From contig CAWELH010000006.1 of the NCBI GenBank assembly GCA_963809925.1, positions 372,001 through 436,000 on the forward strand: DNA of 64,000 bases, read 5' to 3'. Both the position numbers and the translations under genes were made by a program. Positions within the stretch are counted from its first letter, which is position 1. Each line of letters begins with the position of its first letter. Under the pieces are notes generated by a model. The model saw only the letters and a program-made list of their open reading frames with translations, was not told the origin of the DNA and searched no databases. Of this stretch, positions 1 through 9,173 are shown in pieces. This stretch comes from DASQZK01 sp963809925 (GTDB taxonomy: Bacteria; Bacteroidota; Bacteroidia; Bacteroidales; GCA-2748055).

Positions 1-6
1 TGTGAT

Positions 7-1086
7 ATGAGACTGCAAAAAAGGATTTTGATAAATTTATTACCCGGACTCCTACCGATTTTTATTTTCATCATTGCAGATGATATCTGGGGAATGGATA
101 CAGCCCTTTTGATCGCAGTGATATTCAGTGTGGCAGAATTATTTTTCACCTATTTCAGGACCGGGAGATTTGAAAAGTTCATTTTGCTGGATGTTTCACT
201 GATCGTCAGTATGGGTGCGGTATCACTTTGGCTTGATAATGATGTTTTTTTTAAACTAAAGCCTGCGTTGATCGAATTTATCCTTGCTGCGATAATTGGC
301 TTATCTGCCTTCGGTCGGAGAAATATCCTTTTTGAAATGTCGAAAAGATACCTCAGAGACGTACAAATCACGAAATCAGCAGAATACAAATTAAATTCCA
401 CACTGAAAGTATTTTTCTGGTTGGTGATCGTACATATCGGTCTGGTGATCTGGTCGGCCTTCATGCTGTCCAAGGAAACCTGGGCATTTATCAGCGGGGT
501 ATTGTTCTATCTGATGATCATGGGTTATTTTCTTTTTGAGATTATAAAATCGTATGTTCAGCGAAAGAGGAACAAAAACATTGAATTTTTGCCTGTCGTC
601 GATGAAGGGGGTAGTGTGACAGGGAAAGCTCCGAGAGATAAATTTCATTTTAATAAAAAGAAAAAAATGCTTCACCCGGTAATTCATTTGCATTTATTCA
701 ATACCAACGGAGAGCTTTTTCTTCAGTACCGTCCGTCATTCAAAAAGGTACAGCCCGATAAATGGGATACCGCGGTTGGCGGACATATTTCATTTGGGGA
801 GACCATTGAAGAGTCACTTGCACGGGAAACATTTGAAGAGATCGGACTAAAAGGCAATCACCCGGTATTTCTGAATAAATATATCTGGGAGACTGAAATT
901 GAGAGAGAACTTGTTTATATGTTTATGTCAGTCACTGACGTCTTTCCTGTCATCAACACAGAAGAGCTTGAAACCGGAAAATTCTGGAAGGCCAGTGAGA
1001 TAGAGGAAGCCCGTAAAGACAGTATTTTCACTCCCAATTTTCTACATGAATTCGACCTCATGATCCGTCACGGGATTGTCCATTAA
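7..1086 (+). CDS. YciB-like membrane domain fused to Nudix hydrolase
   Basis: This 359-residue protein has two parts. Residues 1-185 are hydrophobic with about five or six membrane segments and resemble the YciB/IspZ (septation protein A) family, including the stretch DNDVFFKLKPALIE, which matches the family pattern of a short loop before a conserved Lys-Pro. Residues 220-359 are a Nudix hydrolase: the Nudix box runs from G259 to L281 with E265, R273-E274, E277-E278 and G280, and only the position after RE deviates (Thr instead of an aliphatic residue). Nudix enzymes of this type hydrolyse nucleoside diphosphates linked to another group; the substrate here is unknown. The gene starts at an ATG six bases from the window edge, so upstream neighbours are not visible. 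The fusion is the odd feature. It is probably unrelated to the EPS genes, from which it is separated by about 500 bp. Confidence 0.75.
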   Translation: MRLQKRILINLLPGLLPIFIFIIADDIWGMDTALLIAVIFSVAELFFTYFRTGRFEKFILLDVSLIVSMGAVSLWLDNDVFFKLKPALIEFILAAIIGLSAFGRRNILFEMSKRYLRDVQITKSAEYKLNSTLKVFFWLVIVHIGLVIWSAFMLSKETWAFISGVLFYLMIMGYFLFEIIKSYVQRKRNKNIEFLPVVDEGGSVTGKAPRDKFHFNKKKKMLHPVIHLHLFNTNGELFLQYRPSFKKVQPDKWDTAVGGHISFGETIEESLARETFEEIGLKGNHPVFLNKYIWETEIERELVYMFMSVTDVFPVINTEELETGKFWKASEIEEARKDSIFTPNFLHEFDLMIRHGIVH

Positions 1087-1581
1087 ACGATGTTCATCTT
1101 TCAGAAATTAACCTCCTCATTTTTCATCCTGCACCCGGCCCACCCTGTTTATATATTATTCCGGTCCATTGGTCGTGGTAAAAGTACGGCGCATCTTTTC
1201 ACATGATGTCGGTCCTGCTTTGATCAGCTTTGGGCATTCCATACTGGAAGAATTAAAATGTTATCAGGTTAATCTCTTTGATGTGAGGCAGATACAGGTT
1301 TTTCAGGGAAGATGGACAGCAAATTTCAGACTTTGACGAGATAAGCTATTTTCTATATTAAAATGATGTTTATTTCAAAAATTCCCGTAAACAGTGGTCT
1401 TCAGTTTGAATGTCGATAATTCATCCAAAACTATACAGCATTTGCAGAAGATAACTCAGGGTTTATCAAAATGGCAAATACTCCTCAAACAAATCTCCGT
1501 CGAAAGCCTTTTTCTATACGAGTTGAATGTGTGAAAAACAATCACCTTAAACTAAAAATCTAATAGAAAATCAGAAGAATA
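1087..1581. other. Intergenic region, 495 bp
   Basis: No convincing gene, terminator or RNA was found. A 38-codon frame from the ATG at 1090 and a frame of about 55 codons ending near 1338 are open but resemble nothing I recognise. The last 100 bases are AT-rich and probably carry the promoter of the sugar transferase gene. Confidence 0.4.
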
Positions 1582-3021
1582 ATGAAGCAGTTTATAAACA
1601 AGATTCAGGATTACAAAGCACACAATCATACCAAGATACGGTTGGTACTTGATGCTTTTGAGTTTATTGCTGTTCTCGTGTCGTTCGTGGCAGCCATCAA
1701 TATTGTGAAGGAATTTTTTGTCAAAGACCTTACGTTGGATATATACGAATATACCTTTTTCGGGCTGTTTGTTGTCATTTCATGGTATGTTCTCTCCAGG
1801 GTAACAATCATGGCAAAACTGCCACGTACACAACGATATCTTGATCTGGTGTTCAAGTTTATCAGGATAAATTTTATCATTCTGTTGGCGTTGATATTTA
1901 TCAAGGTCGTTTTCCGTCTGACCTCGGTACCCATGATACTTATATTTGTTTATATATCACTTAATCTGCCATCGACAGTACTTTTACGGATCCTGGCTTT
2001 CCATTCCCTGAAGGTATACCGTGCCAATGGATATAATCTTCACCATGTCATTATCATAGCCGATTCATTTTCCGATACAGTTATTGATAAGCTGAGGCAA
2101 CAGAAGGAGTGGGGCTTCAATATCAAGGGTATCATCACCGATTCAAAGCTTATCATTGCAAAGTATGGTGAAGAGATCAGTATTTACCCCGATATGTCAG
2201 AACTGATGTCACTTGTGGACAATACGGTCGTTGACGAAGTCTTGTACAGCCGCAAAAAGATAAATGAAGATGAGATCCGGCAACTTGTTAAGATATGTGA
2301 CGAGATCGGTGTTATATTCCGTCTTCAGTCATCCGTATCGCCTTTGGATCCCTTTGAAATTCAGCTGAAGACGATAAAAAATTCCAATTACCTGTCTCTG
2401 GTTGACATTCCTTCGAATAATATATCAATGATCCTGAAAACGGTGGGTGACTTTTACTTTTCCACTACGGCCATAATTATGCTGATGCCATTGTTTGTTT
2501 TCATTGCCATATTGATCAGGCTTGACAGCCGTGGCCCGGTATTCTTTCTACAGGAAAGAGTTGGGCTAAGGGGAAGGAAGTTTAAATTGTATAAGTTCAG
2601 GACCATGGTTACTGATGCGGAAAAGTTATTGGCCCGGCTTAAAGATCAGAATGAAATGGACGGACCAACATTCAAAATAAAAAACGATCCGAGGATTACC
2701 CGTGTCGGGCGTTTTCTCAGGAAGACCGGTCTCGATGAGTTACCGCAGCTATATAACATAATCCGTGGGGAAATGTCACTCATCGGTCCACGTCCACCAC
2801 TCGAATCGGAAGTAAAATCGTACGAAAGATGGCAACTAAGAAGGTTATCCGTTAAACCCGGAATTACATGTACCTGGCAGATCATTCCAAACAGGAATGA
2901 CGTCAAGTTTGAAAAATGGATGAGGATGGATCTGAATTACATTGATAACTGGACACTTACAAAGGATTTCCGGTTGTTTTTCGAAACAATGCTGACCTTT
3001 TTCAGTGCGGGAGGTAGGTAA
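1582..3021 (+). CDS. Undecaprenyl-phosphate sugar-1-phosphate transferase (WcaJ/WbaP type)
   Basis: This 479-residue membrane protein should start EPS repeat-unit synthesis by moving a hexose-1-phosphate from an NDP-sugar onto undecaprenyl phosphate. Four N-terminal membrane segments lie at about 23-42, 55-73, 90-111 and 116-136. They are followed by a CoA-binding-like cytosolic region (150-270), a fifth hydrophobic segment (292-312) and the bacterial sugar transferase domain (about 285-479). Family motifs present are KFRTM (338-342), DELPQL (385-390, with the Asp-Glu pair expected to be catalytic), GPRPP (402-406) and KPGITC (425-430). Length and layout match polyisoprenyl-phosphate hexose-1-phosphate transferases. 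The gene heads a + strand series with the Wza-like and Wzc-like genes, which fits its role. The sugar used cannot be told from sequence. Confidence 0.93.
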   Translation: MKQFINKIQDYKAHNHTKIRLVLDAFEFIAVLVSFVAAINIVKEFFVKDLTLDIYEYTFFGLFVVISWYVLSRVTIMAKLPRTQRYLDLVFKFIRINFIILLALIFIKVVFRLTSVPMILIFVYISLNLPSTVLLRILAFHSLKVYRANGYNLHHVIIIADSFSDTVIDKLRQQKEWGFNIKGIITDSKLIIAKYGEEISIYPDMSELMSLVDNTVVDEVLYSRKKINEDEIRQLVKICDEIGVIFRLQSSVSPLDPFEIQLKTIKNSNYLSLVDIPSNNISMILKTVGDFYFSTTAIIMLMPLFVFIAILIRLDSRGPVFFLQERVGLRGRKFKLYKFRTMVTDAEKLLARLKDQNEMDGPTFKIKNDPRITRVGRFLRKTGLDELPQLYNIIRGEMSLIGPRPPLESEVKSYERWQLRRLSVKPGITCTWQIIPNRNDVKFEKWMRMDLNYIDNWTLTKDFRLFFETMLTFFSAGGR

Positions 3022-3405
3022 TCCGGGAATTAAGGTGAATCCACAGATATGGAATCGTTTTCCACAACGGTTATACCGGATCTATCATATTATTTCCTGC
3101 ATTAGAAGTGCATTTTTATTCTTTAATCAAATCATTCATAAAAATTTACAGGCTAAAGGCGGTTGTGAATACAATATGCTGTACTTTCTTGCGGTTTTTA
3201 CAACAATAAAAACTACGAGAGTGGAGCATGAGTTTCCGGTGATTTTAATTTTACGCAGAATCCGAAGGTCATTGCAGGATAACTAAATGTAATAAACCTG
3301 AACGAATATGAGAGACGGTATAAAAACAGCCAGGAATACCTCCAATTGGTTTTTACGTGTTAATTGTATTATTTTTGTTTCTGCCATATTACAAATATTT
3401 CAACC
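3022..3405. other. Intergenic region, 384 bp
   Basis: The stretch between the sugar transferase and the Wza-like gene holds no supported gene; an open frame across 3005-3286 overlaps the end of the transferase gene and looks like chance. The last 60 bases hold a promoter candidate (3346-3377). Confidence 0.4.
3346..3377 (+). promoter_or_regulatory. Candidate Bacteroidota-type promoter for the Wza-like gene
   Basis: TATTTTTG at 3370-3377 matches the Bacteroidota -7 consensus TAnnTTTG, and a TTG lies at 3346-3348 with 21 bases between, close to the usual -33 position. The start codon follows 28 bases downstream. The motif is short and the DNA AT-rich, so a chance match is possible. Confidence 0.35.
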
Positions 3406-4176
3406 ATGAGGAGCCTAATAAACAAATGGTCATTGATTTTACTGACCGGAATTATTTTTTCATCCTGCGTTCCTGTAAAAAGAATTTCATACGTTCAGTC
3501 AAAGGAAGATTTAACCGACATTGAAGTCGAAAAACAATATTTTGTAGGTGTGCCTCAGGATAACCTGATCAGGCCGGGAGATGAACTGTATATCCGGATA
3601 AGCAGTGCAGATGAAAATCCAACCAACCTGTCAGAAGGACGTCAGTACATTTCTGATCCGTCACTCCTAAGTCATACCGTTGATCCGGAAGGGACCATCA
3701 AATTGCCCTATATCGGGAGGATACATGTAACGGATTTGACACTGGGACAGGCGTCGGACAGTATTGAAAATGCCCTGTCGCAGTATCTTTACTATCCAGC
3801 GGTTTTTATTAAATTCGTGAATAATAAGATAACCGTGCTGGGCGATGTTAACCGTCCGGGCGTTTATTTGTTTAATTATAAAAATGTAAATGTCCTTCAG
3901 GCCATAGGTTATGCGAGCGACATTGCAACCTATGGAAACAGGGAGAGGGTTCTGCTGATCCGGGAGGAAGGCATCGTGAAGACCAAGCACTACCTTGATC
4001 TGACGAATGATAAGCTTTTTGAATCGCCCTGGTATTTGCTGAAGTCCAATGATATTATTTACGTTGAACCGTTAAAAAGAAAGAAGTGGGATATGAATAC
4101 CGTGCCGTATACACTGATTTTATCCTTTATATCTACGGCTATCGTGATCTTGACATTTGTAAATACGAAACCTTAG
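3406..4176 (+). CDS. Wza-like polysaccharide export lipoprotein
   Basis: This 256-residue outer-membrane export protein of the Wza/poly_export family should form the outer channel for the polymer. The ATG at 3406 is preferred to the TTG at 3364 because it places a clean lipoprotein signal (Arg/Lys, a hydrophobic run, then FSSC with Cys21) at the N terminus. The poly_export domain covers about 45-130 (RPGDELYIRI, then DPEGTIKLPYIGRI), a SLBB-like domain covers about 135-225 (VLGDVNRPGVY), and a C-terminal hydrophobic helix (about 235-252) ends the protein. This small form with one SLBB domain and a C-terminal helix is usual in Bacteroidota. The Wzc-like gene starts 9 bp downstream, as expected for an export operon. 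Confidence 0.92.
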   Translation: MRSLINKWSLILLTGIIFSSCVPVKRISYVQSKEDLTDIEVEKQYFVGVPQDNLIRPGDELYIRISSADENPTNLSEGRQYISDPSLLSHTVDPEGTIKLPYIGRIHVTDLTLGQASDSIENALSQYLYYPAVFIKFVNNKITVLGDVNRPGVYLFNYKNVNVLQAIGYASDIATYGNRERVLLIREEGIVKTKHYLDLTNDKLFESPWYLLKSNDIIYVEPLKRKKWDMNTVPYTLILSFISTAIVILTFVNTKP

Positions 4177-4185
4177 TCACTATCG

Positions 4186-6602
4186 ATGAAAGAAGATATC
4201 AATCCTATGGCGAATGTTTTATCGGCATTTTTCAGGGACCTTATAAAAAACTGGTTTATCATAGCTGTCTCCCTCTTGTTTTTCATGGGAGCTGCCATTG
4301 TTTATCTTAAATTATCGGCCAAGACATATAAAGTCGGCGCATCGGTACTGCTAACTCTTGATCAGAAACCTTCCGGCTCCATGCGGCAGGATGATGTTCT
4401 GACCAGTTATAACATTGTTGCGAGAGAGAAGAATATCCAGAATGAGATGTTTATCTTCAGTTCCACGCCCACTTATCAGGGAGGTACTAGAGGAAATGAA
4501 CCTCAGGACCAATTATTACATCCAGGAAGATAAAATACCAAAAGAGCTCAAATTCAGTTTGAAAGATATTTATAAATCTTCTCCCTTCCAGGTTATACCG
4601 AGTGAGGAGCACATTCAGCCGGTTAGTGCATTGATCTATATAAAAATACTTGATTCCGAGCATTTTGCCATTTCAGCCGAATATCCTGAAACAATTCTGG
4701 TTGATTTTCTGACCAATGAAATTGTCAGTTGCGCCAGTCCTTTTAAACTGGGTGGTACATACCGTTTTGGTGAAAAGATTGAAAATGAGAATTGTTCCTT
4801 TAAGGTCCTGCTGAATTCCAATTTTATTTCAGAGCTATATGAGGGGAAAGATCTCTTCTTTGAATTTAACGACTACAGTATACTTACCGCACAATTTAGG
4901 GGAAATCTGACCGTGATACCCTCATCGCTCGAATCAACGATGATCGAGTTGGATTATAAAAGTCCCAACGTGGACAAAGGGTTGGATTTCCTCACTAAAC
5001 TGATCAGTAAGTATATTGACAAAAATCTTCAGGAGAAAAATTTTCTTGCTAACCAAACCATTGGTTATATCGACAATCAGCTCTCCAGCGTTACGGATTC
5101 CCTTGGAGCCACTGAAAGGCAGCTGCAAACCATGCGAAGCAATGCCAGTGTAATGAATATTGATGAAAAGGCCGGGAACATCTATCAACAGATCCAGGCT
5201 CTGGAAAACACCAGGGATGAAACGGAACGCACGTCTGAACTATCTACAGCAGATGGATGGATATTTCAGGTCCAACAAAGATTCCAGCAACGTGCTGGTA
5301 CCATCATCCATGGGATTGAATGATCCCCTTCTAAATAGCATGTTACAGGAACTCACAACGCTAATTGCTAAAAAACAGAGTATTATAAGTAATAACCAGT
5401 TGAGGAATCCGCAACTTAAAACCCTAAACATTAACATTCAGAATTATATGGAAAGTATCGCGGACAATATAAAATTCAGCTTGAACACCACCAGGAGCGA
5501 ACTGAATTCTCTGAACCAGAAAATTAGCACCCTGAGGAGCGAATTTTCTTCTCTACCTTATACTCAGCGCCGGTTACTTGGTGTGGAGCGTAAATTTAAT
5601 CTGAATGAAGGCCTCTATAATTCGTTGCTTGAAAAACGCATCCAGGCTCAGATCGTAAGGACGTCCAATCTGTCGGATTGTGAGATCGTTGAACCTCCCC
5701 AATACATGTCGCTGGCATCACCAAAGAAATTCATCGTGCTTCTTGGTATGGGATTTCTCGGTTTGGCCATCCCTATCGGCTTCATTCTCGGGAAACGGAT
5801 GATCGGAGATAAGTTCAATGACACAGATGAACTCAAAGCCTACATCAGTGTGCCGATTATCGGGGGAATTCCTCATAAGAACTCCACGATGGCACTCAAT
5901 AACGTGGTACTGAGTTATCCCAAAACTGCTATCGCCGAATCATTTCATACCGTACGTAGCAACCTGATCTACTACCTTTTGGGTAAGGATAAAGGGACCA
6001 TACTGGTTACCTCATCGTTCCCTGAGGAGGGAAAATCATTTACCGCGCTAAACCTGGCTACAAGTTTTGCTACTACGAATAATAAAACGGTGCTGTTGGA
6101 ATTTGACCTAAGGAAGCCCAGTAAGGTCTACAATGAACTTGGGACACGAGCACTGGTTGGAATCAGCTCGTATCTTATCAACCGCGCAAGCCTTGATGAG
6201 ATCATCATCAAGACCGAAGTGCCAAACCTCGACGTTATTCAGGCCGGGCAAATCCCGCCAAACCCCATTGAACTGTTATCAAGCAAGAAGAATCAGGAAC
6301 TCTTTACGGAACTCAAGGAACGGTACGATTACATTATTGTTGACACGCCACCCTACGGACTGGTTTCAGACTCACTTATCCTGATGAAGTATGTCGACAT
6401 CAGGATTTACGTTGCACGCCTTGGGAAAATTAAAAAGAACAGTCTCATAGCCAACATCGAAGATATTTCATCCAAGGATATTCTTAATTTATTTATACTT
6501 GTAAATGAGGACACCTCTCAAAAGAACGGAGCTTATTCTAACTACGCCTATGCCGAGAAAGACGCTAAAAAGAGTATCTGGAGAGTATTCAGCAAAAGTT
6601 AA
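4186..6602 (+). pseudogene. Wzc-like chain-length determinant/BY-kinase, two frameshifts
   Basis: Read through two frame changes, this is an 804-residue polysaccharide co-polymerase with a tyrosine autokinase domain, the normal length for the family. The first frame (from 4186) has the N-terminal Wzz membrane helix (ISVLLFFMG region). At about 4468-4470 (CCC) reading must move by one extra base, joining FIFSSTP to LIREVLEEMN. Near 5231 a second extra base joins DETER to RLNYLQQMDG. The third frame holds the coiled-coil end, the second membrane helix (near 5740-5790) and the kinase: Walker A-like PEEGKSF, A' motif VLLEFDLRKPSK, Walker B IIVDTPP and a C-terminal Tyr cluster AYSNYAYAE. Everything outside the two points is intact, so sequencing error or recent inactivation are both possible. 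It sits between the Wza-like gene and glycosyltransferases. Confidence 0.85.
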
Positions 6603-6641
6603 TTCTGAAAGAAGTATACTTCTTCATCTTTAGACGCTTTG

Positions 6642-7547
6642 ATGATGAAGCATATCGCTGTATTGATCCCCGTATTCAATCATCTGGACTATACGAAATC
6701 CTGTATAACTGCAATTAATAAGGAGTTCGATCGGGTATTTTCTGCTATCACGATTTCTGTTATTGTTATTGATGACGGATCCACAGACGGAACCGGTGAC
6801 TGGTTGAGAAGTAATCATCCTGATGTCATAGTTCTGGAGGGTGACGGAAACCTCTGGTGGAGCGGTGGAGTCAATGTCGGTGCGAAATATGCCATTGAAA
6901 CGTTGGCAGCCGATTATGTCCTGCTATGGAATAATGATATTATTACCGACGGAAAGTATTTTTCTGAGTTGGATACACTGGTGTCATCACTTTCTGAAAT
7001 GATCATTGCCGGATCCAAGATCTACCGAAAGGGAGGTAACAATGATGTCATATGGTCATGCGGTGGGATCTTTAATCCAAGAACCGGCACGAAATATATG
7101 TTGGGTTTCAATAAAACCGATAGCAATGAATATGAAAAGCCACTGAAGTCAGACTGGCTTCCGGGTATGGGAACACTTATTCCCTGTGGAGTGATTTCGG
7201 ATATCGGTTACTGGGATGATAAAAACTTCCCACAATATGATGGTGACAGTGATTTCACATACAGAGCCAAACTTGCCGGGTATGAGAACATAGTTTATCC
7301 AGGCCTGAAGCTATGGAATGATACCACCAATACAGGACTTGCCCATAAGGGAAGCCTGAACGTTTTAATGCGACTGCTGACGGATATTAAATCCAATTAT
7401 AATCTGAGAAAGAACCTTTGTTTTTACAGAAAATATGCGGAAAGCATTTTTGCTTATAAGGCGCTCTTCAGGTCATATTATAAGCTTTTCGGCGGATTCT
7501 TCAAATGGAAATTGCTGTCTGTTTTTGGGGCCGGCAAAAACAAGTGA
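6642..7547 (+). CDS. Glycosyltransferase family 2 (rhamnosyltransferase-like)
   Basis: This 301-residue cytosolic GT-A enzyme has the N-terminal PVFNHLDYT motif, VIDDGSTDGT for nucleotide binding, and NLWWSGGVNVG, typical of GT2 enzymes annotated as rhamnosyltransferases. The metal-binding DxD region reads WNNDI rather than strict DxD, as in that subgroup. It should add one sugar to the lipid-linked repeat unit. TTG (6639), ATG (6642) and ATG (6645) follow each other in frame; ATG 6642 was chosen, but the choice is not decisive. The gene lies 39 bp after the Wzc-like gene and 45 bp before another transferase. The sugar specificity is inferred only by motif similarity. Confidence 0.88.
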   Translation: MMKHIAVLIPVFNHLDYTKSCITAINKEFDRVFSAITISVIVIDDGSTDGTGDWLRSNHPDVIVLEGDGNLWWSGGVNVGAKYAIETLAADYVLLWNNDIITDGKYFSELDTLVSSLSEMIIAGSKIYRKGGNNDVIWSCGGIFNPRTGTKYMLGFNKTDSNEYEKPLKSDWLPGMGTLIPCGVISDIGYWDDKNFPQYDGDSDFTYRAKLAGYENIVYPGLKLWNDTTNTGLAHKGSLNVLMRLLTDIKSNYNLRKNLCFYRKYAESIFAYKALFRSYYKLFGGFFKWKLLSVFGAGKNK

Positions 7548-7592
7548 ATGAAGGTTGCTGATTAGAGGGTCATTTTGTAAAACAATTTGCTT

Positions 7593-8621
7593 ATGCCAGG
7601 ACGTGGTTTATATTTCTACCCCATGAGTGCCAGGGGTACAAAGGGTGAAGGAAACCCTTACGGGAAAAACCTGGTAAATGCGCTCAGTGATCATTTCAGG
7701 GTTGTGAACAGGAAGGACCCGTCTGACTCAGGCATTCTGAACCTGATAAAATATCTGAACAAAACGGAGATCTTATTTCTGAACTGGATTGAGGATCTGC
7801 CGGATAAAAAATTCGGGTATATTCAATCAATCCTTTTTATGCTGATGCTGCGGTATCTGCGGTACAAAAAGGCGACAATCTGTTGGGTGCTCCACAATAA
7901 ATTTTCTCATTACCGCAAAAACCGCATGATGAAATCGGTAATTTTCAGGTTACTTGCAGCCAGAAGTACCCACATCATCACGCATTCAGAAGAAGGACTG
8001 CATTATCTCCAACAATTCGACAAAAGGCATGTCCACAATATTATTTTCCTGCATCATCCTGTTACCGCGAGGGTCCTTCCCGAACCCGGACCCAAACAGT
8101 ATGATATTATTATCTGGGGAACCCTACTTGAATACAAAGGCGTCGATAAATTCCTGGAATATTTGCATGCTCTGGGCCTCCAGGAAAAATACCACATTCT
8201 GGTCACTGGTAAGATCCCTTCAGAGGAATATCGCAAGAAGCTATACCGGCTGGCCAGCGCGAAGATCAGGATCGAGAATCGCTTTGTCAGCGATGAGGAA
8301 CTTTTCAGCCTGATCAGCAGTTCAAAAGTCGTACTTTTTACCTACAAGCAGGAGAGCGTTTTAAGCTCAGGTGCACTTATGGATTCGATCTCTGCAGGCG
8401 CTACGGTGATCGGACCGGAGACCGGCGCTTTTGGCGACCTGGCAAAGGAGGGACTGGTGATTACTTATACAGATTTCAGAGACCTGATTACGAAAACAGA
8501 TCTGATCCTGGGTAAGAAACTAGGGGTGAACAAAGCCAAGCTGGACACCTTCATTGCTGAAAATTCCTGGCCACATTTCGGCATCAGACTGGCAGATTTT
8601 ATCCAGCCCAGGTTAAATTAA
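7593..8621 (+). CDS. Glycosyltransferase, GT4-like
   Basis: This 342-residue protein resembles GT-B retaining glycosyltransferases. The N-terminal half has GEGNPYGKNLVNAL and WVLHNKFSHY, the linker ITHSEEG, and the C-terminal half has IIIWGTLLEYKGVDKFLEY and a donor-site region around SSKVVLFTYKQESVLSSGALM, where the usual E-x7-E is replaced by a related Glu/Ser arrangement. ATG 7593 was preferred over the upstream TTG. It probably extends the repeat unit at the inner face of the membrane. It is the last gene of the first + strand EPS group before a 552-bp gap. Confidence 0.82.
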   Translation: MPGRGLYFYPMSARGTKGEGNPYGKNLVNALSDHFRVVNRKDPSDSGILNLIKYLNKTEILFLNWIEDLPDKKFGYIQSILFMLMLRYLRYKKATICWVLHNKFSHYRKNRMMKSVIFRLLAARSTHIITHSEEGLHYLQQFDKRHVHNIIFLHHPVTARVLPEPGPKQYDIIIWGTLLEYKGVDKFLEYLHALGLQEKYHILVTGKIPSEEYRKKLYRLASAKIRIENRFVSDEELFSLISSSKVVLFTYKQESVLSSGALMDSISAGATVIGPETGAFGDLAKEGLVITYTDFRDLITKTDLILGKKLGVNKAKLDTFIAENSWPHFGIRLADFIQPRLN

Positions 8622-9173
8622 AACCGGAACATCCGCTCATTCCGGGATCTTCTCTGAAAATATTACTATGGTTATACCTTGGAAGAACTATTTTCGTCAT
8701 TGATCTTCTGACGTTGCCGGAAAACAGCATAAATTTTTAAGAATTACCTGAACTCAGCTATTTCTACATTGTTTCTTTAGTAGAAACCATATAACCAATA
8801 ATAACAAACATTTCTTATTCCCGAATTTCACTTATTAAATATGACATCGTTCATTTATTCAATATTTGAATAATGAATTATCTATGCATCAATTGAGATG
8901 CATGGGGTGGGGCGATTTGTAATGGTCGTTAAAAAGAATATCCTGACAACAATGCTTTTACATATGCAACGAAATTTACTTTTCACAGGTCTTAAGGTTA
9001 TAATTGGAATCATGTTTAAACCTGAATTGATTCATAAATCGAAATATTATGTTGGCACAACAAATATGTGTTTTCATGTAAAAACATATTTAATTCTTAA
9101 CCTACCTTAAATAAGCAACGTATATAATCCTAAATTTAATAGCTCTAATTTCCAACCGATAAATAATATAACT
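8622..9173. other. Intergenic region, 552 bp, AT-rich with inverted repeats
   Basis: A 70-codon frame at 8898-9110 has no recognisable family and unlikely composition, so no gene is called. Three perfect short inverted repeats occur: TTTCTAC/GTAGAAA (8761-8786), an 8-bp arm pair at 8855-8873 and a 7-bp arm pair at 8884-8903. The region must carry the promoter of the surface-protein gene at 9174. Confidence 0.4.
8855..8903. promoter_or_regulatory. Two adjacent inverted repeats, possible operator or RNA hairpins
   Basis: TTATTCAA-TAT-TTGAATAA (8855-8873) is followed 10 bases later by ATGCATC-AATTGA-GATGCAT (8884-8903). Both are perfect. They lie about 270 bp upstream of the secreted protein gene. 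No T-run follows, so they are not simple terminators. A regulatory role is only a guess. Confidence 0.3.

Noticed and set aside
3005..3286. A 93-codon frame overlapping the end of the sugar transferase
   Set aside because: It begins inside the transferase gene in another frame and has no recognisable domain.
4186..6602. Programmed ribosomal frameshifting in the Wzc-like gene
   Set aside because: Two separate extra-base points without a known slippery sequence or following structure, in a family not known to use it; error or mutation is simpler.
8898..9110. A 70-codon + strand frame in the gap before the LamG/Ig gene
   Set aside because: No family resemblance, no ribosome binding site and unlikely composition; treated as chance.
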